Source: Trichosphaerium sp. ATCC 40318 (Eukaryota > Discosea > Flabellinia > Trichosidae). From it: a stretch of DNA of 64,000 bases. The stretch is taken from assembly GCA_038496445.1 (NCBI GenBank), contig JALMLS010000374.1, positions 186,001 through 250,000 of the forward strand, given 5' to 3'. Below the pieces are notes generated by a model. That model had not been told where the DNA came from. It saw nothing but the letters and a program-made list of their open reading frames with translations, and did not search any database. Position 1 is the first letter of the stretch. Each line of letters begins with the position of its first letter. Both the position numbers and the translations under genes were made by a program. This document shows, piece after piece, positions 33,620-45,771 of the stretch.

Positions 33620-34332
33620 TGGAGTTAAGAAATAAAATATCAGATAGTTCTATACAGCGACAAGGTTAACTTTTAAGTAAATTGCTGATTTTAAACAATT
33701 TTACTACGGCATCCTACGGTGCCCATACTTCTGTCACATGGCCGCAATGTGATATAAAAGCGTCGACAGTAGTGATAGGGTGGAGAAAGATGGAGATTCT
33801 GAGAAATCGCCAAAAAACTGATACCTTTTGCTAATTTTTATTAGTTTTGTTTTTACAAACTCTACACCATTTGAAAGGGGAGAATATATACAGTAAAACG
33901 TTTTCACTTCCAAAATGTTTTTTGGCAGGCATAGCTGGCCGCTAGAGCTAAATTACCAAAAAAAAAAAATTGCATGAAAAATGGAGAAACCTGTAGTGGT
34001 TGTCACGTGATCTTTACAAAAAAACTACGTACTCAACAACAGTCTGCTTTGAACGTATGAACTAAATGGAACAAAAACTTTAGTAGAGAAAGTTGTTTCA
34101 GAATCACGTGATTTTTGTTACGCGTATTAACAAAGCATGTATGCCGAACAGCCATGAAGTTCTAGGGTAATACCAAACATGCTAATACTCAATAGTTCAA
34201 GTGAGTTCAAAGACAAAACTTAAACCACTTGGCGAACAAAAAACACATGATATCAGCCTTGTATTTCTGAGTTCATTTCTGATGTAACAGTACGCTTTTT
34301 TTATGTAATTACATTGTATTGTATAAATTAAT
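33620..34332. other. Intergenic region between tail-to-tail genes
   Basis: No coding frame. Contains two TCACGTGAT-type sites (about 34004 and 34105) although both flanking genes end here, so these copies are not in promoters. Confidence 0.5.
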
Positions 34333-37288
34333 TTAGTTATCAATGCTAGCAGAAGGTGTTAAATATATAGGCTCGGTTTCAGAGTAAGAATTCTGATGTA
34401 CATCCAAACTTTCATACAGTGGAAAATCGATATCTGATTCATTGTTTTCTTCTTTACCAATACCCTCAAGATCTACCAATATAGACTTGAATAATGGACG
34501 TTTCTTAGGATTAGAATGCCAGCATTTTTCAATACAAGAGCGCCATGAAGGTGTAACAAATTCTACAAAAAAGAAAAAGTTAAGATTCTGATATCTCGCT
34601 ACTTTACAACTAACCTGGTAATTTCAATCGTTCACCTGATATTACCTTAATAGCCCAAGACATACAATTAAATCCTGAAGGTAAAGGTGTTTGTTGACAA
34701 TGTATTTCCCACCTTAGAAGAAACATGAGATCGAAAAAGAAGGGTACAGTTATTGCTACAATATAACTCACATTAGGATTGCAAAAGAATAAACATCGGC
34801 GCGTCTTGAATAATTTCCTGAATGATCTAGTATCTCTGGTGCCATCCAAGCTAGTAAAGCGTTAGATTAACACACCAATACTCTAATAACATACGTAAGG
34901 CCCCATGTGTACCACTAGCTATTCCTGAAGTGTACTCACGTTTATCTGTTAAAAAAAATTAGCCAACATTGAGAAAACATACAAATGCTCACCAAGTACT
35001 TTACTCAATCCAAAATCTGATACTTTTGCTCTACCACTTACATCTAACTAAGAAAAACTTAGCTAACAACTAGAGTTAATGTCACATACCAATACATTGC
35101 CACTGTTGAGATCTCTATGTAGTATTGGAATCGAATGCAAGTACTTCATACCACTTTACAAAGTTAGTACAAAAAGCCTGATCAAGATTCTAATTATGTA
35201 TACCTTGCTATATCTAGAGTTATCCTCAATTGCTTAGGTTTTGATAGAACACCTTTCTTAAGTACATCTTGAAGTGTTCCCCATGCCATGTACTAACAGA
35301 ACGTGAGTATTGTTGAAACTAATATAAATACAATGTTACCTCAAGAATCAGGTATTTGTCTTCCTCATCCTCTAAGCATGCTCCAAGAAACTGAACTATT
35401 CTTGGGTGCCTTACTTTTGTTAAAACATTCAATTCATCAATGAACAGCTGCTCTATAAAACAAATGTTAGGAATACGTTTTATGATGATTTTTTCTTTTG
35501 TTACCTTTGTCTTTATTTCTGAAATGCATCTTTGATATTATCTAAAAAAATGTTAAGAAAAGACTCACCTGATACCTATATACAATACCTTACAAACAAC
35601 TTGCTCACCATGCCATTTTGCAAGCCGTACTTCAGCAAAGAAACCCTGTTGCAGAAAAAGTAAGAAAACAAATGGAATTGAAGATCTTGTACCTTTCCTA
35701 GAACCTTATCTTGAAGATAAATGTCTTCTTTACTAATACCCCAATTTGTAACTGTTTGTAGTAAAGTATAACTAGACAATAACTCAGAAACTTTGGACCT
35801 TAAGTCTTCCAGCTCTGCTTTTTGAATTGCATTGATCTTTTTCTGTTTGGCCAATTCTGTTCGAATCTCAAGATCGCTTCTTCCATCGTCTTTTGATGTT
35901 GCACTTCTCCTCCTTGGACGTGGAAGAATACTTTCAGATACACCTAACCGGGATATAGGTTTTAAATCGGCGACTATAGTTGGTGATGAAGCAGATTTAA
36001 TGTCAAGTTCGTCATTGATAGTTTTTGTTAATCTATTTGAGTTTTTTGCTGCCTCGATTGTCTTTGCTACTAAAAGGTGTCCAGAGCGTTGAGAACTTCT
36101 TCTCTTCTGTGAGTCATTATAGCTACTCTTTGAAACCTTCAAAGCTACTTGTGCTGCGTTTGAGAAAACATAAAGGTTCTCTGAATCGAAGGTTATTCCG
36201 GCAAGAACATTGTACTTTGTAGGCAATGCCAGATGAACAATACGTTTTGTCACAAGGTCAATAACAGATATAGTATTAAAACCATCGGTACAATATATCA
36301 CGTGAACATCCTTATCATAGTTAATGTATATCTGCTTGACGTTCTTTGGTTTTGTTAGAATATGTCTAGTATCACGTTTTTTAACATCAACAATATGTAT
36401 CTCGAACCCGCCTATAAATTCGAATGCCACAGCAAATACACCAGGAGATATAAAAGCCACATCCTCACAATGCCATTTACCACGTGATTTTGAGTCTTTT
36501 TTACTCCAGCAAGCACTTACACTTCCTGTAGAGTCAACTTTATAAATACCTTTTTTGCAAGCCAAATAAATATTTCCTTGCATATCTGTTGTCATCCCCA
36601 TACTTCCTTTAGCGCCACTTGCTCTAATAGTTGATTCATCTACTATAAGTGATACTCCACGCCTTTTTTTAAGTACTTCTACAACGGCATCAGTGCCTAT
36701 AGTTGCAAATATACGATCTTGATGCGAATCAAAGTACACGATTAGAGCAATCTATTACAAAACCGTTAATGGCACTTTTTTTTTCTTACTTTTTCTTTAA
36801 AAATCACGTGCGTCATCTTCGTCGTAGTCTTCTAATCCTACTAAGATCCTAACAATACCAGTATTTATATCCATGCTAATGATACCATCATTCGACTCAG
36901 CGAGTATGAGCTACATGAATAAGAAAAGGAACAAAAAGATTAAAATAATAAAAAAATCCTGTCATAGCCGGTTTTAGAAAGATGCTAAAATGCCGCTTTT
37001 ACCTTTGATTTACGTATAGTAATATCGTTTATCGAATCCAGAAATATTGTTCGCCCTTTTGCGGTCTTGTAGCCTTATTTCAAATTAAGCTCAAAGATAA
37101 CTCGCTAACGTACCTTTTTTCGCGCAGATATTACCTCCAATCACCTCTGCGGTGACTACTAAACGCTCTTGTTCCTGTTTGTTGTTAGTGATATTTTTAT
37201 GTGTAATAGCGCACCATAGAGGTATCTCACTACGCTCAAGAAACTGTTCGGGTCGTTGATGTCCAGTCGAATTCTTGTTAGTCCACAA
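34333..37288 (-). CDS. Beta-propeller-like N-terminus fused to a TKL-type protein kinase
   Basis: Exons in phase from about 37288 (true start unresolved, upstream of 37288). ERLVVTAEVIGGNICAKK, YKTAKGRTIFLDSINDITIR, LILAESNDGIISMDINTGIV, FDSHQDRIFATIGTDAVVEV, MGMTTDMQGNIYLACKKGIY and VHVIYCTDGFNTISVIDLV repeat a strand pattern resembling an NHL/WD-type propeller. A linker and coiled coil (KQKKINAIQKAELEDLRSKV) precede the kinase: GKGFFAEVRLAKW (Gly loop), VVCK (Lys), VRHPRIVQFLGACLED, HRDLNSGNVLL, KVSDFGLSK, GALAWMAPEIL and RADVYSFAILMWEI. The DLNSGN catalytic loop is TK/TKL style and all catalytic residues are present. Intron 36752-36811 is GC-AG with donor gcacgtg. No signal peptide or membrane span is seen, so it is probably a cytosolic sensor kinase. 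Confidence 0.75.
36752..36811 (-). other. GC-AG intron with GCACGTG donor (kinase gene)
   Basis: GAAGATGAC|gcacgtgatt ... tttgtaatag|ATTGCTC joins YDEDD to IALIVYFDS in phase 0; 60 nt. Confidence 0.75.
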
Positions 37289-37498
37289 AAGTATTTTCGG
37301 GTTTTTTCTTTCGGTTATCTCTTTTTACTACTCGTTCTCAGCTAGCACCTTTCCAATGCTCGAATTTCTTTAAGTTCTTAGTTCTTATACAACACGAAGA
37401 GCATGTTAATAGAAAAGACGACGATTTTATAAAGGGACAAGCAGTACAACTAATTTCTTTTTTTTTTGTTTTTCTGGCAAAGTTGATTTTCTTCTTCG

Positions 37499-40400
37499 TT
37501 AAAATAGGTTGACATCACGCTTTGCCAAATTTTGGCGCCATCGTGGTAACTTGTAAAACTGATCTTTTGTAAGTTCAAACACCTCTTTAAACTCCGCATC
37601 ACTCAAGTAAGACTAAAAGAAAACGTGATTAAAATCAGTGAAAACAACAAAAAAAGAAGTGCTTAAAAAAAAATGAGTGAATGGTTCTCGTACTTCTCTC
37701 TTTGCTGGATCTACAGCCTTAGGATAAGGCCTATTTATCAAGTCTTCGTATGAGAAGCAACCAGTCTCCTCTCCATCACCCTCTGCTTTCTTGGTGTTTG
37801 TCTTTTCTCGGAGACGTTCATTTTCTTCTTTCAATCTTTGAATCATGAGCTCTTGCTCAGTCATTTGGTTCTTGACCTTGCTAGCAAGCTCTTGATTTTG
37901 TTTCTCAAGAGCCTCTATCTTATTTTGCATATGTTCATAATGCTTCTTAGCGAGTTCTCCATCTACAAACACAGTAAAAAAGCGAAGAAAAAAAAAACCC
38001 AAAAAAAAAAAAAGTTTTGGAACTTACCTTGAGGTACTTCGATGATTATCTTCTTTGGAGTAACGCTAACTTGTTCTTGTAGAGCTTTAGTTGTCTTAGC
38101 AGTATCTTTATACTCTACTTCTTCAATAGAAGGTTCATCAGACGTATCATTGTCATTTTTTTCAGTTGCTTTAAACTTATCTTCAGCAACCATATCCTTT
38201 CCAGCAGGAGACTCATTTCCATCTTCTGAAATAGTATCAAGATTGTTATTTGTTTGTTTATCAAAACTTCTAAAGTCTAATTTCTCATAATCAAGCTTGA
38301 TTTGATGCTGTGTGCCGCGTCTAAAAATAGATCAAAAAAACCGAAAGACCAAAAAAGACTAAACACGAACCTATGCGATCTCCTGAACTCCATATCTGCT
38401 TTTTGACGTTCTAGCATCTCTAACTCACTGTCTGAGTCTTCTTCTTCTGGATCTTCTTCTCCAATATCGTTGTTATCGCCGTCTTCAACGTCTTCTTGTT
38501 TCTCATCCTTGCCGTACTGTAGAACAATATCTTCAGGCTCTTCTTTGTCCTCTTGCTTGGTTTTATCCTTCGCGTCATCTTCAGCGGTAGCACCATCTCC
38601 TTCATCAGGTGATTCGTCTTTTGGAGCAGGCGTATCATCTCCTTCAACAGGGGTGTCTTCCTCAGCAGGGGTGTCATCATCTTTATCTTCACCGTCGTTA
38701 TCTTCTTCAGTAGGCGTAGTTTCAGTTGCCTCCTCAACTTTATCGTCGTCCTGGGCTTGCTCTGTTTCTTGAGTTTTCTCAGTGATTTGATCTTCTACTT
38801 TCTCTTCAGCGCTCGAATTTGCGGAACCGTTGTCCTTTGTAACGTCTTCTGGTGCTAGAGTTAAGTTAGTGAGGCTCTTTATTAGCTTATTGTACCATCT
38901 GATGTCTCAGTAGGTTTCTCTTCAGTAGGTTTTTCTGAGACATTGTTATCTTCTTCAACGTCTTCTGAATCATCCTTTTTTTTGGCTTCACCCTCAGTTG
39001 TTCCTTTCTTCTTTGAGCTCTTCTTGCCTTCTTTTTTCGATTCAACTTTTTCTCCTGGAGGAGATGTAACAGGAGAATCTCCTTCACCATTTGAGTCTTT
39101 CTCAGCCTTCTTAGAAGCGTCTAGAAGAAATGTAAGCATGGATTAACACGTGAACACACAAAAGAATTCAAACACATAGAACAAGTTGTTAGGACATGAA
39201 GCGTTTAGAAGATCGGCGATCGCGTAAAAATAAGTAATGTTGTTTTGCCATTTGTGTTGGTCAGAGTTTACACGTAAACTTAGTTTGACTTACCACTGAC
39301 AAGCAAATTCTTCGATTTCTTCCTCTTGCCAGATTTATCCCTTCTCTTCTTTCCTTTACCCTTTTTTTCACGTGTTTTCTTTGATCCACTTTCACGTATT
39401 CTCTTACTACTCTTTGTTCTCCTTGTGACACTACAAACTCTGTTAAGATTTTTTGAGAAGAGAAAAAATCAAACGCTTACGGTTTTGATCCTTTCTTGCC
39501 ACGACGCTTAGCTCCTGGTTTCTTTGTTATAATATCAACCTTGAGAGGTTCAGTGGCAAGGGATTTATTGATACCCAACGCAATCGAAAACTGTGGACCA
39601 GCAGCAACAGCTGTGAACTTAAAGTTTGGATATTCTTTAAGTTGTATAGGCTTATGACTATCCTTATCGTTACCAGTACCTAGAACGTTATGTAAATTAC
39701 GCGTGAATTAATGTCTAATAACTTACCAAGCTCTCCAAAAGATCCAGAACCCCAAGCCCACAAAGAACCATCAGCTACGTTGTCATCAGTTTGTTGATTT
39801 TTTCTTCAAGTTTTTTATATTTATTGTTTACCTGTGAGTGCAAGGGAGTGACCATCTCCAGAGGATGTAGCAATGAAGTTTTTGACTTCAAGAGATTTTA
39901 TTTTAGTTGGAGAAGTCTTTTGTTTATCATTGCCGTGACCGAGTTTTCCTAGGTGACAAAGTTTAAAAAAAACTGTTCAAAGAAAAAAATACTCTTTACC
40001 TTCTTCGCCGTCTCCCCATGTACAAATTTCGCCATCAACTAAAGTACACAGTCAAATATTATTCACTGTTATATTTGTACCTGTTACAGCAACGGCGTGG
40101 TTGTCAGAAGCGCTTAAAGTTTGACACTTGAGTTCAGGAACTTGTTCTGGTTTCTTTACCCTCTTGCGACTTCCATGACCCAACCTTTATTATTTATCAA
40201 TTAAACAAAACGTACAATCATTGACGTACTTTCCGTGGTCATTGTCGCCCCAAGAATAGACAGAAAAGTCCTCTACACAGAGTCTGTTAACACTGGCACG
40301 TTTTTTTTTGTGTTACGAAAAATTCGAGAAAAGAGAACGCGTACCAGTAATAGCATAAGCGTGTGTTCCACAGTTGTATACATTAATGAAACTTAGATTC

Positions 40401-43400
40401 TTAGTGAGGAGCCTTTTAGGTGCTAATGCCTTGTTCTCAATTCCAGAACTCCTAAGGAGATAGACAAGGTATTGAAGACCCCATCCAACCTTTCCACCCC
40501 AAATATACAATTCTCCAGTGTCTAAAAAAACAACACGTGAGAAACGAAGAAAAGCATGAAACAAGTTGGTTACCTGATAAAGCAAGTGTATTACATTCAG
40601 CGGCTGTAACTTTAGCGAATTCAACATCTTTGATCTCACTGATACGCCAAGGCTGAAAGAGAGAGGTGATTAATGTTCTTTCAATGTTGTAGTTTAATGG
40701 TAACCAAAGTACATACGCTGAAGTGTTGCTTTGTTTCTGGATCACCACATAGTATATCAAGGCCCCAAGAGAATGCTCCTCCATCAGCTAAGGGTTTGTT
40801 TTAATACATGCCTTTATATTTTGGAAAAAGGTATTTTTAAAGCGTACTGCTGATAGCAGCTGAGTGATGACTGCTAGCTGAGATATCTTGGAATTTTATA
40901 CTCTTTGTTACGTCGATCTGCTTAGGATTAAGTCTAGTCAACATATCTCCATGACCAAGTCTATCATTGATAAGTATTTACAACAACATTCTTTTTTTTT
41001 TTTTGTAACTCACTTTCCAGTTCCACCGTATCCCCAACTCCATATCTCTCCTTTGGCTGAAGAAAATCGTTTAGTTTTCGGCTGATAAATACAATAAAAC
41101 AACGCAATAAAAATCCGCTACTTACCTGTTAAAGCCAACACGTGAGGTTCTTCGAAGCCTCCTGTCGATATTTTTTTGAAATAAATATTTTGGAGAGAAA
41201 TAATAGGTGTTGGGCTCAATACCATCCCTTTTCCTGGTTGACACAATACAACAGGATCTTACATAAAAACATAAGACATTACAGTAACAAAACACTCTGT
41301 ACCTTGACCCCACGTAAAAACATGATACTGGCTATTGTCAACAGCAGCTTTTTTCTCAGTAATCGGCTTATCTTTTTAAAGGAGTTAACAGGATACAAAA
41401 ATACTTATCACGCACCTTCAATAAACTGAAGGTCTACTTTAATGACATCTTTTTCATCGAAGTCACGAAGTAAATTAGCTATCATAGGGAATCCACGCTT
41501 TAAACAATGTTAAAAGAGCGATTTTTTTTTCCGAAAAAACCAAAAAAGGCAGGTAGGTACCTTCTTTGCGATATCTCGAGGTGTAAGATTATTGAACATC
41601 ATGTCTTTGTGAGCACCATATTTCAATAAGAACTTTACTACGCTATGATGACCATTCTGCGCGGCCACATAAAGAGGTGTTGATTTATCTCCACCTAAAA
41701 GGAGCGTTAATTAATTAATTCTTCCTTTGTACATACCTCTTTGGTTAAGATTAGCGCCCATTTGAGCGAGATATTCGACGATTTCTGAGTGTCCTCTAAG
41801 CAAATATAAGCCGGGATTAATGAAGAATGGGATTTACCTCATGCAAGCTGCATATACAGGGGAATAACCTCTGAAAGTATCTTCAACAAAAGCGCCTTTT
41901 GATTTATGAGAAACACAGAAACCAAGAAGACTTTCGAGCGTACCTCTGCTTACTAGAAGTTTTGTAATCTCGAGGAATCCGTTCTGGCTAGCAATATAAA
42001 GTGGTGAAGAACCATCTCCTCCCTTTACGTTTATAATAGCGCCAACATTTATTAGTTTATGAACCACCTCAACGTGACCTTTCATGGCTATAAAAAAAAT
42101 ATTAGAACGAGAGAGAAATAAAATAAAAAAAGTGAAGCGTGTTAACAAGTAATAGTACATACCAGCAATGTAAAGTGGAGTAAATCCTCCTTTGTAAATA
42201 GCATTTACGGCTGCCCCATATTCTACCAATAATTGGACAATATCAAGAGCACCAAGCTGACATGCTGTAAAAATAATTAGCTCTCACGTGCTGTACAATA
42301 TTTATTGTTTTGGGTTTATTTACCAATATAAAAAGCCGTAGCGCCAGCTCTCGTTTTAGCTTCAATACTCGCACCACTAAATATTTTTAGATGCTAATAA
42401 TGATCCGAATATAAATTCTAAAATACTATGTACGCATCCAGGATAGCTTTAATAATATTTTTTTCACCTCTATGGCAAGCGATGTATAATACGGTTTTAC
42501 CATCCTTATTCCACTTATCTATAAAAGGCTTCGCCTGAATAAAATATTAAAAGGACTATTAACAAGCAAGACTGAATAAGAGGTGAATGGTAAGCAAAAA
42601 AAAGTCAAAAAACTCCAAAAAGCGAAAGCGTAATTTTGATTTGTTTGAAATCTGTTCTGCCTACCTCTGCCTGTCGCACGATCCATTTAACGGTGTCAAT
42701 ATCTTTCTTTAGTACGGCAGTAACTAATTGGTCTAGTGTAGGCTTAAGAGATGGTGGAAGCTCTAAAACATCAAATTGGAGTCCAGCAACCTAAAAATAC
42801 TTTTTAGTCACGTGATTTTTCTGAAAATAAAAAAAAAGTCGCATTATATTCATTTGTGTAGTGCACTTACTTGCTTTAAAGTGAGCGGCCCGTTAGCTCC
42901 AGCATAGACACATAAATCTTTAACTGTTTTCTTTGGATGGCTGCCTATAACACCGAAATAATCGCCTTGTATTGTAATAAAGACCTCCCCTTTATAACAA
43001 ACGTCATTGTTTTAATACTTTACAGCTAGTATAGAGTACCTGTAGCGATTTTTAACCCTATACCGATGATAGCACCTACGTAAAGTAGTTAACGAATTAT
43101 GTACTTCAAATCAAAGCAATGGTTGCGAGGTAGTTACACGTATGATTTACGTACCGTTTTCTCCCCATGGCTGCGAGAATTTTACAGGGTTCTTTACGTT
43201 ACTTTTAAAACCGTCTGATGATAATGCTATCAAATTGGAAGTACTACCTGATGCTAAAAGGGAGAGCGAGTAAGTTGGTTTTTTTTTTGTAGACTAGTAA
43301 TGCTTTTCAATTAAAATAGCCTATTAGCGTAGACAGTGCCCTGTGTAAAGCATTTCTGATGTGAATTCTATAAAACTATTCTAAAGTGCTAATACGTACC

Positions 43401-43922
43401 AACGCCAAGTAAAACCTTTGTCTTATTGCCTATTTCAGCTACTTCCCACTCCATGTAGGCAATATCATCGCTGGCTGTGAACGGCGAATCGCTTTTAACG
43501 AAGAGCTCTTCCTTTGTAGTTTCCGACCAGCTTATGCTCTGTCCTGATAATGCATTAGAACGTTACCTAGCGCTCGCTAACTTCAAGTTTTTTTGTTTTT
43601 CAAAACGAGCAAATATTCCAACTAGGACCGCCTATCGGCATATCACATGCCCTGTCGTGTCATAAAACCGGTTTTTAAGGCTTTCTATGTCAATTACCTT
43701 CAATGTAAACTCCAGGGACATCGGGATCTACAAGTGTAAACTCCAGCATTGGGAAACACTCACGCTCTTGTTGATTACTTCTATAACGTGCGGGGCTAAT
43801 AAGACACCAGAATGTGCACCAATAGCTCACAACAAGATTGAGTGTGGCAACTTCACCTCGCTTCCCTTCCCGTCAAATAATACAGTCTTAATAACGGAAT
43901 AAAGGTCGCTTGGTAACTGCAT
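37499..43922 (-). CDS. Giant SPRY-ankyrin-RCC1-acidic linker-villin headpiece protein
   Basis: ATG 43922 (MQLPSDLYSVIKTVLFDGKG). Domains in order: SPRY-like (SDSPFTASDDIAYMEWEVAE, SSDGFKSNVKNPVKFSQPW, IGIGLKIATGEVFITIQGDY); ankyrin repeats (KDGKTVLYIACHRGEKNIIK, CQLGALDIVQLLVEYGA, GGFTPLYIAAMKGHVEVVHK, DKSTPLYVAAQNGHHSVVKF); about six RCC1 repeats (GEIWSWGYGGTGKLGHGDM, YSWGDNDHGKLGHGSRKR, GEICTWGDGEEGKLGHGN, LWAWGSGSFGELGTGND); a Lys-rich segment (TREKKGKGKKRRDKSGKRKK); a long Glu/Asp/Thr-rich linker (about 38400-39130); a coiled coil (IEALEKQNQELASKVKNQMT); and the C-terminal villin headpiece FSYEDLINRPYPKAVDPA, then YLSDAEFKEVFELTKDQFYK LPRW with the final LF at 37499. The headpiece should bind F-actin. 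More than 20 short introns, all in phase across the domain borders that I checked. It likely links signalling or ubiquitin-type adaptors to cortical actin. Confidence 0.75.
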
Positions 43923-44460
43923 TGTATAACAAAACCCTCAGTGTTGTTTTGGCATCAGTGAACACTATTTATCTATCAAAACGACGAGCAATATTATCAA
44001 TTGTAGGTGTCAGTTATGGGACATAACAAATTGACACACCGGATCGTTAGTGGTGATAAATGCCTTGACACCTTCATCTTTTATTAGTTTACTTTGGCGT
44101 AGGTTCATAGTATGAACACCTCACCCTCCAATACCTTGACTCCTTGATCTTGTTACATGTGCATAGGCCATGCGTCACGCCAGCCAATATATATCAAACA
44201 CGTTTTTTCAACAAATTTTCATCCTTTTTTTTTCAAAAGTATCACGTGTCAAATTGGTGTTATGTCTTTTCCTGTTGGTTGTCTATGGTAAATACTTGAA
44301 GAAGAAACACATCTGGCGTTTCAGAGCATGCAATATAAACTCCATAAGGTACATAGTTTACACTTTTGAAAAAGTACATACGTTTTACGTCGCTTTAAGT
44401 CAAACCACTATTACAACCTCACCCAGACATTACCCTTAAAAGCGTTCTATTATCTACAAC
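43923..44460. other. Intergenic region with an LRR relic
   Basis: Head-to-head spacer between the giant minus-strand gene and the F-box/LRR gene at 44461. It carries a decayed LRR fragment (44026-44160) and one CACGTG (about 44243), 218 bases before ATG 44461. Confidence 0.5.
44026..44160 (-). pseudogene. Relic of an F-box/LRR gene
   Basis: The minus strand reads DQGVKVLEG, a one-base shift, then GVHTMNLRQSKLIKDEGVKA followed by FITTNDP. It matches the repeat consensus AGVHTINL..SKVTDEGVKAL of the intact genes. There is no F-box or open frame around it. Confidence 0.65.
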
Positions 44461-45639
44461 ATGAGTTTAATGCAGCTACCTACAGAGATATTAGCCCACA
44501 TCTTGCTTCACACAACAAAAGCGCGGTTTGTAGCTTGTCAAACGTGCCATCTCATTGCTTCAATCGTTCATGATGTTATTGGGTACGAAGAAGTGAAAAT
44601 TACAAATATCTCACAAGTGCAGCCGCTTTTAAAGCACCCCAGCACTCTTCGGAAAACAAAAATCTGCCTACATGGACTTTGTTTTAATGATAACATTATC
44701 AAGCTATTTGCTGGCGCTCAAAATATTAACTTTAGCGAGACTGCAGTGACGGACAAAGGTGTCAAAGAACTCGCTGGAGTTCATACTATTCATCTCAATC
44801 ACAGTAAAGTTACTGATGAAGGTATTAAAGCACTTGCTGGAGTTCATACTATTTACCTTCAAAAAACGAGAGTAACTGGTGAAGGTATTAGAGCACTTGC
44901 TGGAGTTCACACTATTTCTCTCCACGGATGTAGGAAAATAACTGACAAAGGTGTCAAAGCACTTGCTGGAGTTCATACTATTCGTCTCAGTTTCACTCCA
45001 GTAACTGACAAAGGTATTAAAGCACTTGCTGGAGTTCACACTATTTTCCTTCACAGTTGTAGCAATGTGACAGATGAAGGCGTTAAAGCGCTTGCTGGAG
45101 TACATGAGATACACCTTAGTGGAACCTCAGTAACAGATGAAGGTGTCAAAGAACTTGCTGGAGTTCATACTATTCATCTCAATCACAGTAAAGTAACTGA
45201 CGAAGGCGTTAAAGCACTTGCTGGAGTACACACTATTTTTCTTAGTGGTTGTGAGAATGTTACAGATGAAGGTGTTAAAGCGCTTGCTGGAGTACATGAG
45301 ATACACCTTAGTGGAACCTCCGTAGCAGATGAAGGTGTTAAAGCACTTGCTGGAGTTTACGCTATTTTCCTTTGTGGATGTAATGTTACCGATGAAGGTG
45401 TTAGAGCACTTGCTGGAGTTCATACTATTTCTCTCCACGGATGTAGGTATATAACAGACAAAGGTGTCAAAGAACTTGCTGGAGTTCATACTATCCACCT
45501 CAATTACACATCAGTAACTGACAAAGGTATCATAGCACTTGTTGGGGCAAGACTTATTACTGCCCTTAGAACTGCTGTAACTAAAGAAGGGGCTAAATCT
45601 TTAAAAGGGACTAAGGTTATTAGTAACCATCGCAAATAA
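44461..45639 (+). CDS. F-box/LRR protein (single exon, 392 aa)
   Basis: ATG 44461 starts with the F-box (LMQLPTEILAHILLHTTKAR, then CQTCHLIASIVHDVIGY). About 14 LRRs follow, mixing AGVHTIHLNHSKVTDEGVKA, AGVHTISLHGCRKITDKGVK and AGVHEIHLSGTSVTDEGVKA units, ending GTKVISNHRK at 45639. It is a clear paralogue of 30386-31600, on the opposite strand and in a different repeat flavour. It probably acts as an SCF substrate adaptor. It has no intron. Repeats are similar enough in DNA for unequal exchange. Confidence 0.85.
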   Translation: MSLMQLPTEILAHILLHTTKARFVACQTCHLIASIVHDVIGYEEVKITNISQVQPLLKHPSTLRKTKICLHGLCFNDNIIKLFAGAQNINFSETAVTDKGVKELAGVHTIHLNHSKVTDEGIKALAGVHTIYLQKTRVTGEGIRALAGVHTISLHGCRKITDKGVKALAGVHTIRLSFTPVTDKGIKALAGVHTIFLHSCSNVTDEGVKALAGVHEIHLSGTSVTDEGVKELAGVHTIHLNHSKVTDEGVKALAGVHTIFLSGCENVTDEGVKALAGVHEIHLSGTSVADEGVKALAGVYAIFLCGCNVTDEGVRALAGVHTISLHGCRYITDKGVKELAGVHTIHLNYTSVTDKGIIALVGARLITALRTAVTKEGAKSLKGTKVISNHRK

Positions 45640-45771
45640 ACTCTGGGTCCCATTGTTCCATGTAATCCCATCTCTTATACAACGTGGATGTAGAATGGAA
45701 ATTTTAGTTGACAAGATAAGTCATGTATTCACAAAAAACAGTTGATTCTCAGCCCCGAAACGAAATACGAA

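Noticed and set aside
38420-38772. Long Ser/Pro-rich or Lys-rich frames on both strands over the acidic linker
   Set aside because: They are alternative readings of the Glu/Asp codon-rich linker of the giant minus-strand gene, which is in phase with RCC1 and villin headpiece.
42241-42320. Further GCACGTG donor candidate in the ankyrin part of the giant gene
   Set aside because: The frame is restored by a normal GT donor upstream (gtaaataaac); the CACGTG lies near the 3' end of that intron and is not the donor.
44704-45114. CRISPR-like or satellite array suggested by regular repeats
   Set aside because: Repeats are contiguous coding LRR units without spacers; the context is eukaryotic.
45127-45498. 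Antisense frame within the 44461 LRR gene (MDSMNSSKFFDTFV repeats)
   Set aside because: Same explanation as above: periodic shadow of the LRR repeat.
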